A stretch of 64,000 bases of DNA from Antarctobacter sediminis (GCF_019218285.1 NZ_JAHUZG010000001.1:124001-188000); one strand, 5' to 3'; numbered from the stretch's first letter, positions 37,847 to 45,907 are shown. The notes: generated by a model from the sequence alone, not told the origin. A program made the numbers and translations.

Positions 37847-38761
37847 TCACTGGACGACGATGATGCGCCCGTCGGGCTGAACGATGACGCGGCCCGAGGC
37901 GGGCAGGTCGGCGTCACAATCAATGCCCGGTTCGGGCGAAAAATCGTCCAGGTCCAATGCCTTGCCTTCCGGGCTGACGATGCCCGCAGGGCAGGGCGGC
38001 AGCGGCGGCACGTGATAGTATCCGGGCTGTGGCACCGGCTGGACATCGCTCAGCTGCGCGGGCGGCGCGGGCTGTGGGACAGGTTGCGGCGCCGGCATGA
38101 CCGGCTGCACCCTGTCGATCAGGGTGATCTCGACCCGGCGATTTTCCGGCGCGTAGGGATCGGCGGGGTTCCTTGGATACCGTTCCCCCCAGCCGATCAC
38201 CTCCAGTCGCCACGACGGGATCGCGTGGTAGCGCATCAGATAGCGTTTCACCGCCCATGCCCGCCGATAAGAGAGGTCGATGTTGTAGTCGTCTGGCCCG
38301 CGGGCATCGGTATGTCCCGCGATCAGATAGCGGTTGTTCATCAGTTGAGGCGATTTCAGCGCCCGGCCGATGAGATCCAGATCCTGCCGAGCAGGAGGTG
38401 TCAGAAAGGCGCTGTCATGCGCGAAGTAAACCGTGACATCCAGACTGTAGGCGTAGTTCAGCACAATCGGGCGGCGGTCGATGATGATCGTCGTCGGGCG
38501 CCCCAAGATCACCGGCGGCAAGAAGACGTCCGGCAGGGTCTGCACCACGATCGGTGGCGTCCCCCCACCAGGGGGGGGATCAGCGGGCGGCGTGCCCGGC
38601 TGACCGGCCATCGGCGCAAGCGACTTGATGATCGCCGTGACGCTGTCGGCCCGCGAGGTGTCCAGCTGCAAGGTTTCCGTATTGGTCTGGGCATGACCCG
38701 CAGCGGCGGCTGCGATCATCATGGCCAGCAGAATGGATAGTCGTTTTCGTTGTCCGGGCAT
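37847..38761 (-). CDS. OmpA-family protein 1, first gene of caspase cluster
   Basis: 304 aa from ATG 38761 with signal peptide (LLAMMIAAAAAGHAQ). A TAIIKSLAPMAGQ motif like that of OmpA-2 is followed by a Pro/Gly stretch, then the OmpA domain: VTVYFAHDSAFLTPPARQDL, YLIAGHTDARGPDDYNIDLS and YRRAWAVKRYLM. A Pro-rich tail ends with a short acidic domain. The Pro/Gly stretch is encoded by a C6-ACCA-G8 tract (38561-38578), a possible slippage site. It probably anchors the cluster's proteins to the cell wall. Confidence 0.82.
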   Translation of the reverse strand: MPGQRKRLSILLAMMIAAAAAGHAQTNTETLQLDTSRADSVTAIIKSLAPMAGQPGTPPADPPPGGGTPPIVVQTLPDVFLPPVILGRPTTIIIDRRPIVLNYAYSLDVTVYFAHDSAFLTPPARQDLDLIGRALKSPQLMNNRYLIAGHTDARGPDDYNIDLSYRRAWAVKRYLMRYHAIPSWRLEVIGWGERYPRNPADPYAPENRRVEITLIDRVQPVMPAPQPVPQPAPPAQLSDVQPVPQPGYYHVPPLPPCPAGIVSPEGKALDLDDFSPEPGIDCDADLPASGRVIVQPDGRIIVVQ

Positions 38762-38878
38762 GTCGTCTCCCCCACGGCAATGCATCCGGCACCCGTTCGG
38801 GACCCTGCCTGTTACTCGTACTCACTCTGTTTCGGGTGTCGGTAACATCAGGGTCGGTCAAAGCCGCGAGCTGTACTT

Positions 38879-38892
38879 TGAGCCAGATCAAG
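38879..38892. promoter_or_regulatory. FNR/Dnr-type site upstream of caspase cluster
   Basis: TTGAGCCAGATCAA matches the TTGAT-N4-ATCAA consensus at nine of ten defined bases. It lies about 118 bp before the first gene. An oxygen- or NO-responsive Crp/Fnr regulator could act here; no regulator gene is adjacent. Confidence 0.45.
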
Positions 38893-39049
38893 TCACATTG
38901 AAAATTTGGAATGTTATTGGATAACAAGGGAGTTGCAGAGGGGTCCGCGACTGATCCCCGCATCCCTGCGGGCAAATTTCAAGAGGCGCAGACAACGAAT
39001 TTCGCGGCCTTTCCGCCATCGGGAGAGGACGAATCCACATTTGACATGA

Positions 39050-39079
39050 CAATGGCCAGACATCGGTGTCTGGCCATTG
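39050..39079 (-). terminator. Hairpin behind the parA-like gene
   Basis: A perfect 13-bp stem CAATGGCCAGACA/TGTCTGGCCATTG with a 4-base loop, 30 bp beyond the parA-like stop. No T-run follows on either strand, so it may be a Rho-associated end or an RNA-stability hairpin. Confidence 0.45.
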
Positions 39080-39108
39080 TATCCGGTTGGGTTGTGGGGT
39101 GGTGGGGC

Positions 39109-39852
39109 CTAGAAACGCCCCAGCACTTCCTGTGACAGCGCCTCATAGGCTTTGCCGGCGGTGTGACGCCCGGCGTAGGTGGTCACCGGGGCGCGGTGCA
39201 GGCCCATCTTTTCGACCTCGCTTGAGAAAGGCACCACCGTTTCGAGGAACCGCTTGGCGTGGGTGTCTCGCATCCGCTCGATCGTATCGGTGTGCAGGCG
39301 CTTGGTGCCCTGCGCCATCGAGAAGAAGCCGAGGATCTTCTTGCGGTCCAGCTTGTGTTCGCGGAACAGGTCGATCAGCTGTTCGAAGGTGCGTTCCGAC
39401 AGGGTGGTCGGGATCACCGGAACAAGGATCGCATCCGAGGCCCGGAACACGTTTTCAGACAGGGTGGACACATTGGGCGGGCAGTCCAGCACGATCACGT
39501 CGTAATCGCTGTTCACCGCCTTCAACGCCTTTTTCAGTCGCGTGCGCGGGTTTTTCATCCGCGACAGGAAGATATCGAAATCCCTGAAGGTCATATTCGC
39601 GGGCAGGATGTCCAGACCATCGTAATCGCTGGCCCGGATCGACCGGGTAAAGCGCTGGACATCTTCGAAGAAGGCGGCTTCCTTCAGCTTTTTCGAGGGT
39701 TTCACCCGAAAATAGAACCCCGAGGCGCCCTGTGGATCCAGATCACACAAGAGCACCCTTTGACCCGAGCTTGCCAGCGCGTGGGAAAAGTTGACCGAAG
39801 TGGCCGTCTTGCCGACGCCGCCCTTGTTGGAATAGCAGGCGATGATCTTCAT
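39109..39852 (-). CDS. ParA-family ATPase, orphan
   Basis: 247 aa. Deviant Walker A CYSNKGGVGKTATSVNFSHA at the start, Walker A' DLDPQGASGF and VIVLDCPPN mark a ParA/MinD-type partitioning ATPase. No ParB or parS is visible, so it probably positions a cellular structure rather than a replicon. Its ATG overlaps the stop of the CHAD gene (ATGA), tying its translation to that protein. Confidence 0.88.
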   Translation of the reverse strand: MKIIACYSNKGGVGKTATSVNFSHALASSGQRVLLCDLDPQGASGFYFRVKPSKKLKEAAFFEDVQRFTRSIRASDYDGLDILPANMTFRDFDIFLSRMKNPRTRLKKALKAVNSDYDVIVLDCPPNVSTLSENVFRASDAILVPVIPTTLSERTFEQLIDLFREHKLDRKKILGFFSMAQGTKRLHTDTIERMRDTHAKRFLETVVPFSSEVEKMGLHRAPVTTYAGRHTAGKAYEALSQEVLGRF

Positions 39853-41384
39853 TCCGCGGCTTCCTTTTTGGCAAAGAGTGCCTTGAACCCTGCGCGGGTC
39901 TCTTCTGAATCGAAGGCTGCGAAGGTGGCCATGACACGCGCCCGTTCCGCATCCTGACGTTGATGCAGCACGGTGGTCAGCGCCCCGACGCTGCGGGCGA
40001 TTTCCATCTGGGTCGCGGCATCTGCGCCGCGCAGATTGGCCAGCACCGTGGCCAGCGATTCCTGCTGGACGACGCAATCGTTGAAGGTGCCAAGGTTATC
40101 CTGCAGTTTCTTCAGCGACTTGATGAGGGGCTTCATCTGGCCTTGGCCGAACAGCGGCGCAAAGAACTCCATCAGGTAGCGCAGTTTCTTGCACTGGATG
40201 CGCAGTTCGTGGACCTCTTCGTCAGGGGTGTCCGCGTCGATGGCGCGCGCAATGCGCCGCACCTTGCGATACCGCTTGCGGATCAGTCGCTGGGCATAGT
40301 CCAGACCGGGGTGATCGGCCTCGGGGCCGGGCTCCAGCCGTTTACCGGGTTTGGCAAACAGCTTTTCCAGCGCCTTGAACTCGGCCTGATAGTCATCGCT
40401 TTGCAGGTGCCGACACAGCGCGCGATGCGCCGTGCGTCTCTGGCGGGCGAAGCGGTCGAACAGCAGGTCGACCCCGGGGCGCAGGTCTTGCGGCACCATT
40501 TCAAGGTAATGGGGACGTTCGATCAGGTAGACGTCCAGATCCCGCAGCCGTCCGGTGACGGCCATCAACGCGGAAAACCGCGCCTTGAGCGCCTCGGCCT
40601 GTTCGGGGCTGTAAACGCCCTTGAACAGCGAGACCACCGACCGGATCTTGCGCAGGGCAACGCGGTAGTCGTGCAGGAATTCGCTGTCATGATCGGCGAT
40701 GATGCCGTCTTCGTTGGCGCGGGCGACGGGCAGATGCGCGGCAATGATCGCGGCCGAGGCGGCAAAGGCCGGTGTATCCGGCCCCATGTCCACGGTTGGC
40801 TTGGGCTCATATGCGGTGGCCCGGGGAAACAGCGTTTCGACAGCAGCGCGCGGGGTCAGCGGCCCGATTTCCGAAGCCGCCGCCAGATGTGCCTCCAGCC
40901 GTTCGAAATCGCGGTCGTAGCCGCGCAGGCGCTCCAGCCGCACCAGCGAAACCTGCTGCCCCTCGGCGGCTCGCAAGACGCGCAGGTGACAGCGCGCGCG
41001 GGTCTTGTCTTCGTCATCCAACAGGGTCAGGCTTTGGGTGATCAGTTCGCCATTGCCCAGCGGCAAAAAGCTGCGCAGGGCCATCACGGCCTTGGTCAAA
41101 ACCTGGGCGACGGGACCGTCGGGCATATCGGCGGCAAAGCCGGGCGCCCCTGTTTCTTGATGAATTTCCCGGCCTCTGCCATCCAGCAGGCACAAGCCGC
41201 CATCCGAGGCGATCAGCATCCGCTGACCATGGGCCAGTTCGGTGTCGAAACTGTCGTGCAGGGAAAATTCCCCCAACACTTCGTCGCCGCCGGGTACAAG
41301 TCGGCGGTTGCCTATGGAGGCATCCAGCAGGATGCTTCGAAGATCGCCGCCATACAGCAGCGTTGCGGGGGCGTGGGTGTTCAT
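39849..41384 (-). CDS. CHAD-domain protein
   Basis: 511 aa; AGGAGG lies directly before two adjacent ATGs (41387, 41384), and the second has the better spacing. The C-terminal CHAD domain is helical and rich in conserved His and basic residues: FLHDYRVALRKIRSVVSLF, VTGRLRDLDVYL and VHELRIQCKKLRYLMEFFAP. CHAD domains bind polyphosphate and are found on polyP granules. The N-terminal 200 residues are not a clear CYTH domain. The coupled ParA-like gene suggests a granule-positioning pair, which is inference. Confidence 0.82.
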   Translation of the reverse strand: MNTHAPATLLYGGDLRSILLDASIGNRRLVPGGDEVLGEFSLHDSFDTELAHGQRMLIASDGGLCLLDGRGREIHQETGAPGFAADMPDGPVAQVLTKAVMALRSFLPLGNGELITQSLTLLDDEDKTRARCHLRVLRAAEGQQVSLVRLERLRGYDRDFERLEAHLAAASEIGPLTPRAAVETLFPRATAYEPKPTVDMGPDTPAFAASAAIIAAHLPVARANEDGIIADHDSEFLHDYRVALRKIRSVVSLFKGVYSPEQAEALKARFSALMAVTGRLRDLDVYLIERPHYLEMVPQDLRPGVDLLFDRFARQRRTAHRALCRHLQSDDYQAEFKALEKLFAKPGKRLEPGPEADHPGLDYAQRLIRKRYRKVRRIARAIDADTPDEEVHELRIQCKKLRYLMEFFAPLFGQGQMKPLIKSLKKLQDNLGTFNDCVVQQESLATVLANLRGADAATQMEIARSVGALTTVLHQRQDAERARVMATFAAFDSEETRAGFKALFAKKEAAE

Positions 41385-41671
41385 CATCCTCCTGCGAACG
41401 GGATCCTGCACCCGCGCGCGTCCGTGTCATCCCGGCCTGCCACCTTGGAGAGGACCGGAGCGTTGAAATAGACGGGTCTTTTGTCATGAAATCGTTACCT
41501 GTTGCAACCTTGGGGTGACTTGCGCCATGTCACATGCCAATTCCCGACCGCTGGGTTTGGCCGACCCATTTGCCGACAGGCGTTTGCGGGGGAGGGCGCG
41601 GGCCGGGACGGGGCCTGAAAACCGATTGCCCTTGTGCGCAGGCTCTGCAACGGTCTGGCAAAGGGGGCATG

Positions 41672-42445
41672 ATGGCGCGCATCTGGCAGGACATCTTCTG
41701 GTTGGGGCTGTTTGCGCTGGTTCTGGCGGCCTGGGCGGCGCTGTACGCCATGGCGCTGGGCAGCGGACTGGACGTGTTGGGGCGGCCGGGCCTTGGGGCC
41801 GAGGCGCTATTGGCCCTGTGTTCCGGACCATCCGCGGGGTTTGCCGGGGCGGCGGTTGTCTGGGCCATGTGGGCCGGGATGGGCGTTGCGATGATGCTTC
41901 CCACCTTTGTGCCCGTCCTGACCACCCACCAAAAAATCGCCACCCGCATGGCGGACGCGATGGCCTCTCGCCTTGGATTGGTGGCGGGGTACATGGGCAT
42001 CTGGCTGGGGTTTTCGCTGTTGGCGGCGGCGGCTCAGATCGCGTTGTCGCGGGCGGGACTTCTGGATGATTTCGGGGCCGCGCGCGGGTCCGCCGTTCAG
42101 GGCGGGTTGCTGATCCTTGCCGGCCTGTGGCAGTTCACCGCCTTCAAGAGCCGATGCCAAAGCGTCTGCCTGACACCCATGGCCTATTTCATGGGCCGCT
42201 TTCGTCCGGGGGCCGGTGGTGGGCTGTGGATGGGAGCAGAGCTGGGACTGGCCTGCGTGGGGTGCTGCTGGGCGATCATGGCGCTGGGCTTTGTCGGCGG
42301 GGTGATGAACCTTGCATGGATGGGGCTTGCCACCCTGTTCATGGTGTTGGAGAAATTGCCCGCGGCGGGGGCGCTGGTGCGCCGACCGGCCGGGGGAGTG
42401 CTGATCGTGTCCGGGCTCGCCCTTTGGGCGGGCACCATGCTGTGA
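41672..42445 (+). CDS. DUF2182 membrane protein
   Basis: 257 aa; AAGGGGG precedes tandem ATGs at 41669 and 41672. About six membrane segments. Family-typical stretches are WAMWAGMGVAMMLPTFVPVL and WQFTAFKSRCQSVCLTPM, followed by GAELGLACVGCCWAIMALGF. The Cys pairs (KSRCQSVC, GCCW) suggest metal or redox handling; DUF2182 is annotated as a predicted metal-binding membrane protein. It is first in an operon with DUF1326 and DinB genes. Confidence 0.82.
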   Translation: MARIWQDIFWLGLFALVLAAWAALYAMALGSGLDVLGRPGLGAEALLALCSGPSAGFAGAAVVWAMWAGMGVAMMLPTFVPVLTTHQKIATRMADAMASRLGLVAGYMGIWLGFSLLAAAAQIALSRAGLLDDFGAARGSAVQGGLLILAGLWQFTAFKSRCQSVCLTPMAYFMGRFRPGAGGGLWMGAELGLACVGCCWAIMALGFVGGVMNLAWMGLATLFMVLEKLPAAGALVRRPAGGVLIVSGLALWAGTML

Positions 42446-42455
42446 GGGAGGAAAC

Positions 42456-43160
42456 ATGAGCCTGACGAGACGCCCCGACGCCGACCGCCTGCCGGTCAGC
42501 CAACGTATCGACCAACGGATGCCCAACCCCAAGCGCCGCCAGATGCGGCCGACGAACTGGGCCATCAAGGGCGAGCTGTTCCTGAACTGCAACTGCGAGG
42601 TCTTTTGTCCCTGCGTGGTCAGCCTTGGTCAGCATCCCCCCACCTACGGCAGCTGCAAGACATGGATGGCCATCGCCATCGACGAAGGGCATTTCGAAGG
42701 CGAAAGCCTGACTGGCGTCAATGTCGGTTTGATGGTCGAGATCCCCGGAAAGATGGCGGAAGGCGACTGGAAGGTCGCTGTCTACATCGACGAACGCGCC
42801 ACCCCTGCGGCCTATAACGGCTTGCTCAAGATCCTGTCGGGCGAGGCAGGCGGTACGACGGGCCTGTTTACGTTGCTGGTGTCCGAGATCATCGGCCATG
42901 AACGCGAAAAGGTGGAGATTGTCCGCGAAGGCACGCGCAGGGGGCTGTACATCGGGCGCAAGATCCAAGGCGAGATCGAGATGGTCGAAGGCGCGGATGG
43001 CGGCCCGATCGTGATGAAGAACACCAAATATTGGATGGGGCCGGACGTGATCGTCGCCAAGGGGCTGAAAAGCAAGGTCCGCGACTATGGTCGCATCTGG
43101 GACAATTCAGGCAAGTCGGGCGAAATCTGCGCCATCGACTGGAAAGGGGCCGCGAAATGA
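42456..43160 (+). CDS. DUF1326-domain protein
   Basis: 234 aa. DUF1326 hallmark NCNCEVFCPCVVSLGQHPP with four closely spaced Cys sits near residue 45, followed by CKTWMAIAIDEGHFEG and the GGPIVMKNTKYWMGPDV region. DUF1326 and DUF2182 genes are commonly neighbours; the joint function is not established to my knowledge, and Cys content suggests metal binding. It lies 10 bp after DUF2182 and overlaps the DinB-like gene start. Confidence 0.85.
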   Translation: MSLTRRPDADRLPVSQRIDQRMPNPKRRQMRPTNWAIKGELFLNCNCEVFCPCVVSLGQHPPTYGSCKTWMAIAIDEGHFEGESLTGVNVGLMVEIPGKMAEGDWKVAVYIDERATPAAYNGLLKILSGEAGGTTGLFTLLVSEIIGHEREKVEIVREGTRRGLYIGRKIQGEIEMVEGADGGPIVMKNTKYWMGPDVIVAKGLKSKVRDYGRIWDNSGKSGEICAIDWKGAAK

Positions 43161-43675
43161 TGATCTCGCCGGAGTATTGTCTGACCATGGCCCGCTACAA
43201 CAGCTGGCAGAACCGCCAGCTAATGGCGGCTTTCGAGCGGTTGGATGCGGCCGAATTGACCCGCGACCGCAAGGCATTCTTCGGCTCGATCCTTGGTACG
43301 GCCAACCACCTGCTGTGGGGGGATCGTATCTGGATGTCACGCTTTGCCGGAACAGAGCCACCCGTCGGCGGGATCAAGGACAGCACAGGTCTGATGCCCG
43401 ACCGCGCTGCGTGGGAGCGGGAGCGATTTCAGACCGACACCCGGATCACGGGCTGGGCCAAAGAGCTGGGCCCGGCCGATCTGGCCGGTGACTTAAGCTG
43501 GTATTCGGGGGCGATGGGACGGACCGTGGCGAAATCCATGGCGCTCTGCGTGACCCATATGTTCAACCACCAAACCCACCACAGGGGACAAATTCACGCC
43601 ATGTTGACCGCCGCCGGGGCAGAGGCCCCGGTCAGCGATCTTGTCTTCATGCCCGAGGACGAAACCGGAACGTGA
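43157..43675 (+). CDS. DinB-family protein
   Basis: 172 aa. The ATG overlaps the DUF1326 stop (ATGATG). It is a four-helix DinB/YfiT-like protein: ARYNSWQNRQLMAAFERLD at the start, ILGTANHLLWGDRIW with the first His, and HMFNHQTHHRGQIHAML with the remaining metal ligands. Members are metal-dependent thiol transferases or hydrolases, often in low-molecular-weight thiol metabolism. Its place in this operon supports a metal- or thiol-related role. Confidence 0.85.
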   Translation: MMISPEYCLTMARYNSWQNRQLMAAFERLDAAELTRDRKAFFGSILGTANHLLWGDRIWMSRFAGTEPPVGGIKDSTGLMPDRAAWERERFQTDTRITGWAKELGPADLAGDLSWYSGAMGRTVAKSMALCVTHMFNHQTHHRGQIHAMLTAAGAEAPVSDLVFMPEDETGT

Positions 43676-43694
43676 CGGGGACGCCGGTCGGACG

Positions 43695-43760
43695 CTGTTC
43701 CGCGCCTTTGGCGCGAAAGGCGCCCCGCCCACCGTCCCTTTGGGGCGCTCAATCCAGAAA
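43695..43760. repeat. Intergenic GC-rich repeat, second family, copy 1
   Basis: Contains CGCGCCTTTGGCGCG (43701-43715), which folds to a 5-bp hairpin, and CGCCCCGCCCACCGTCC (about 43721-43737). Both parts recur in the opposite order at 53767-53804. Confidence 0.5.
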
Positions 43761-43783
43761 ACAGGACGATAACGGAGGGATCC

Positions 43784-44779
43784 ATGTTCAAGGCACTGGT
43801 TGTCGAAAAGGACGAGGAAAGCGGCAAGACCGCAGCGGCGGTGCAGGAAATCGGGCTGGACGCCCTGCCTGACGCAGAGGTTACCGTGGCTGTCGATTAT
43901 TCGACCGTGAACTACAAGGATGGTCTGTGCATCGGGCCGGGAGGCGGTCTGGTCCGCAAGTATCCGCATGTGCCCGGCATCGACTTGGCCGGGACGGTCG
44001 AGGAGTCCTCGGACGCGCGCTACAAGCCCGGCGACAAGGTCGTGTTGACCGGCTGGCGCGTGGGCGAGGCGCATTGGGGTGGGTATTCCCAGAAGGCGCG
44101 GGTCAAGGCGGACTGGCTGGTGCCGCTGCCCGAGGGGCTGGACAGTCGGCAGGCCATGGCGGTCGGCACCGCCGGTCTGACCGCCATGCTGGCGGTCATG
44201 GCGCTGGAGGATCACGGGCTGGAACCGGGTCACGGGCCGGTGTTGGTGACGGGGGCCGCGGGCGGAGTTGGTTCGGTTGCAACGGCGATCCTTGCCAAAT
44301 TGGGCCATGAGGTCGCCGCGGTCACCGGGCGCCCCGAGCAAGAGGCCTATCTGCGTGAGCTTGGTGCCACGCAGATCGTCCCGCGTGACGAGCTGACCGA
44401 GGTTACCCGCAAGCCGCTGGAAAGCGAGATGTGGGCGGGCTGTGTCGATGCCGTGGCCGGGGCCATGCTGGGCCGTGTGCTGAAGCAGATGAAATACGGC
44501 ACGTCGGTCGCGGCCATCGGTCTTGCCGGCGGCGCGGCGATCGAAGGCGCGTTGATCACGCCCTTTATCCTGCGAGGCGTCAACCTTCTGGGCATCGACA
44601 GCGTGATGCAGCCCTATGCCAACCGTGTTCGCGCCTGGCAGCGGATTGCGCAGGATCTGCCGATGGACAAGCTGGAAGCGATGGTGCACCCGGCAACCCT
44701 GTCGGACCTGCCGCAACTGGGCAAAGACATCCTGAAAGGGCAGGTCAAGGGCCGCGTCGTGGTGGATGTGAACGCATGA
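43784..44779 (+). CDS. acuI: Acrylyl-CoA reductase AcuI-like (MDR family)
   Basis: 331 aa, YhdH/AcuI type of the medium-chain dehydrogenase family. It reduces acrylyl-CoA to propionyl-CoA with NADPH, detoxifying acrylate from DMSP cleavage. Visible features: DYSTVNYKDGLCIGPGGGLV, HVPGIDLAGTVEES, the GWRVGEAHWGGYSQKARVKA segment characteristic of this group and VLVTGAAGGVGSVATAIL. No zinc ligands are needed. DddP, which makes acrylate, is encoded 24 kb away. The HIT gene overlaps its stop. Confidence 0.88.
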   Translation: MFKALVVEKDEESGKTAAAVQEIGLDALPDAEVTVAVDYSTVNYKDGLCIGPGGGLVRKYPHVPGIDLAGTVEESSDARYKPGDKVVLTGWRVGEAHWGGYSQKARVKADWLVPLPEGLDSRQAMAVGTAGLTAMLAVMALEDHGLEPGHGPVLVTGAAGGVGSVATAILAKLGHEVAAVTGRPEQEAYLRELGATQIVPRDELTEVTRKPLESEMWAGCVDAVAGAMLGRVLKQMKYGTSVAAIGLAGGAAIEGALITPFILRGVNLLGIDSVMQPYANRVRAWQRIAQDLPMDKLEAMVHPATLSDLPQLGKDILKGQVKGRVVVDVNA

Positions 44780-45192
44780 GCTATGACGACCAGAACATCT
44801 TTGCCAAGATCCTGAGGGGAGAAATCCCCTCGACCAAGGTCTACGAAGATGACGAAACCCTGTGTTTCATGGACATCTTCCCGCGGGCGGATGGCCATTG
44901 CCTTGTGATCCCCAAAACGCCCTGCCGCAACCTGCTGGACGCGTCGGCGGAACAGTTGAACGCGGTTGTTGCGACCACTCAGAAAGTGGCGAAGGCCGCG
45001 ATGACGGCGTTGGCGGCGGATGGGATCACCGTGCAGCAATTCAACGAGGGTCCGGGCGGGCAGGAAGTGTTCCACCTGCATTTCCATATCCTGCCCCGGC
45101 ACGAAGGCGTCGCGCTGCGCAGACCGGGGCAACCGGGTGACATGGCGCAGATTGGTGAAATCGCCGAGAAACTGCGCGCCGCCCTGACCTGA
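44776..45192 (+). CDS. HIT-family nucleotide hydrolase
   Basis: 138 aa, HINT branch. The HIT motif EVFHLHFHILPRHEG holds the catalytic His in HxHxH; DNIF-like start (DDQNIFAKILRGEIPS) is typical. It hydrolyses AMP-lysine or phosphoramidate-type nucleotides. The ATG overlaps the acuI stop (ATGA), so the genes are cotranscribed, then terminated at 45214. Confidence 0.92.
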   Translation: MSYDDQNIFAKILRGEIPSTKVYEDDETLCFMDIFPRADGHCLVIPKTPCRNLLDASAEQLNAVVATTQKVAKAAMTALAADGITVQQFNEGPGGQEVFHLHFHILPRHEGVALRRPGQPGDMAQIGEIAEKLRAALT

Positions 45193-45213
45193 TCCATGCG
45201 GAAAACGCATGTG

Positions 45214-45245
45214 ACCCGGCGCTGTCCGACAGCGCCGGGTTTTTC
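45214..45245 (+). terminator. acuI-HIT terminator
   Basis: Perfect 12-bp stem ACCCGGCGCTGT/ACAGCGCCGGGT with a 3-base loop, then TTTTTC, 22 bp beyond the HIT stop. Confidence 0.9.
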
Positions 45246-45348
45246 GTTGTCACGTCAAACATTTCCGACCTGTAATGTCGTTTTCGGTGGATAAACCACC
45301 TCATCGGTTTGCGTCTTTCCGCCTATGGCACCTAGTCTGCAACAAATC

Positions 45349-45410
45349 GGGGGAACGAAAAACGCCCCCGTTCGTTGAGACGTCGGAGTGATGTGTCCGA
45401 CGCATCTCTT
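45349..45410 (+). promoter_or_regulatory. Structured leader of universal stress protein-BCCT unit
   Basis: GGGGG (45349-45353) can pair with CCCCC (45365-45369), and GAACG with CGTTC as an alternative. A second hairpin CGTCGGA/TCCGACG (45381-45402) is followed by CATCTCTTT. The arrangement could form an attenuator or a processing site just before the ribosome site. Confidence 0.4.
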
Positions 45411-45436
45411 TAAAAGATAACAGAAAGGAGAGGGAC

Positions 45437-45850
45437 GTGTTCAAACGGATCATGGTGCCGGTCGACCTCGCGCATGCCGACCGTCTGGAAAAGGCGCTGG
45501 GCTGCGCGGCGGATTTGGCAAAGCACTACGGCGCGACCGTTATCTATGTCGGAGTGTCCACGACGGCACCGTCTTCGATCGCGCATACGCCGCAGGAGTT
45601 TGCCACAAAGCTGGCAGGTTTCGCCGAGGCGCAGGGCGCGGTTTCTGGCATCGCGACAGAGGCACATGCGGTGACCAGCCACGACCCGGCGACGGATCTG
45701 GATCCGACGCTGTTGAAGGCGGTGGGCGAAACCGGTGCCGACCTTGTGGTCATGGCAAGCCATATTCCAAACCTCACCGACTACATCTGGCCGTCGAACG
45801 GCGGCACGATCGCAGGCCATGCCAAGGTCTCGGTCCTCGTGGTGCGCTGA
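45437..45850 (+). CDS. Universal stress protein
   Basis: 137 aa, GTG start after GAAAGGAGAGGGA. UspA fold: FKRIMVPVDLAHADRLEKAL at the start and VGETGADLVVMASHIP, with a final GHAKVSVLVVR. The ATP-binding glycine loop is partly altered (SNGGTIAGHAKV). It is probably cotranscribed with the BCCT transporter 57 bp downstream and may regulate it; such UspA-transporter pairs occur with osmolyte carriers. Confidence 0.86.
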   Translation: MFKRIMVPVDLAHADRLEKALGCAADLAKHYGATVIYVGVSTTAPSSIAHTPQEFATKLAGFAEAQGAVSGIATEAHAVTSHDPATDLDPTLLKAVGETGADLVVMASHIPNLTDYIWPSNGGTIAGHAKVSVLVVR

Positions 45851-45907
45851 CCCACGACGCGGCGCCTCTGCGCCGACTGAACTGCAATAACACATGGGAG
45901 GCCATTC

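Larger units (their letters stand above)
38762..39108. other. 347-bp gap: promoter region of caspase cluster
   Basis: Holds the FNR-type site at 38879-38892 and a strong hairpin at 39050-39079. A frame on the plus strand (38911-39135) has no ribosome site and crosses the hairpin, so I do not call it a gene. Confidence 0.55.

Noticed and set aside
38911-39135. 74-codon plus-strand frame in the cluster promoter gap
   Set aside because: No ribosome site, crosses a perfect hairpin and resembles nothing.
39109-39852. Plasmid or chromosome partition locus
   Set aside because: No ParB gene, parS site or replication initiator is nearby, and surrounding genes are chromosomal housekeeping.
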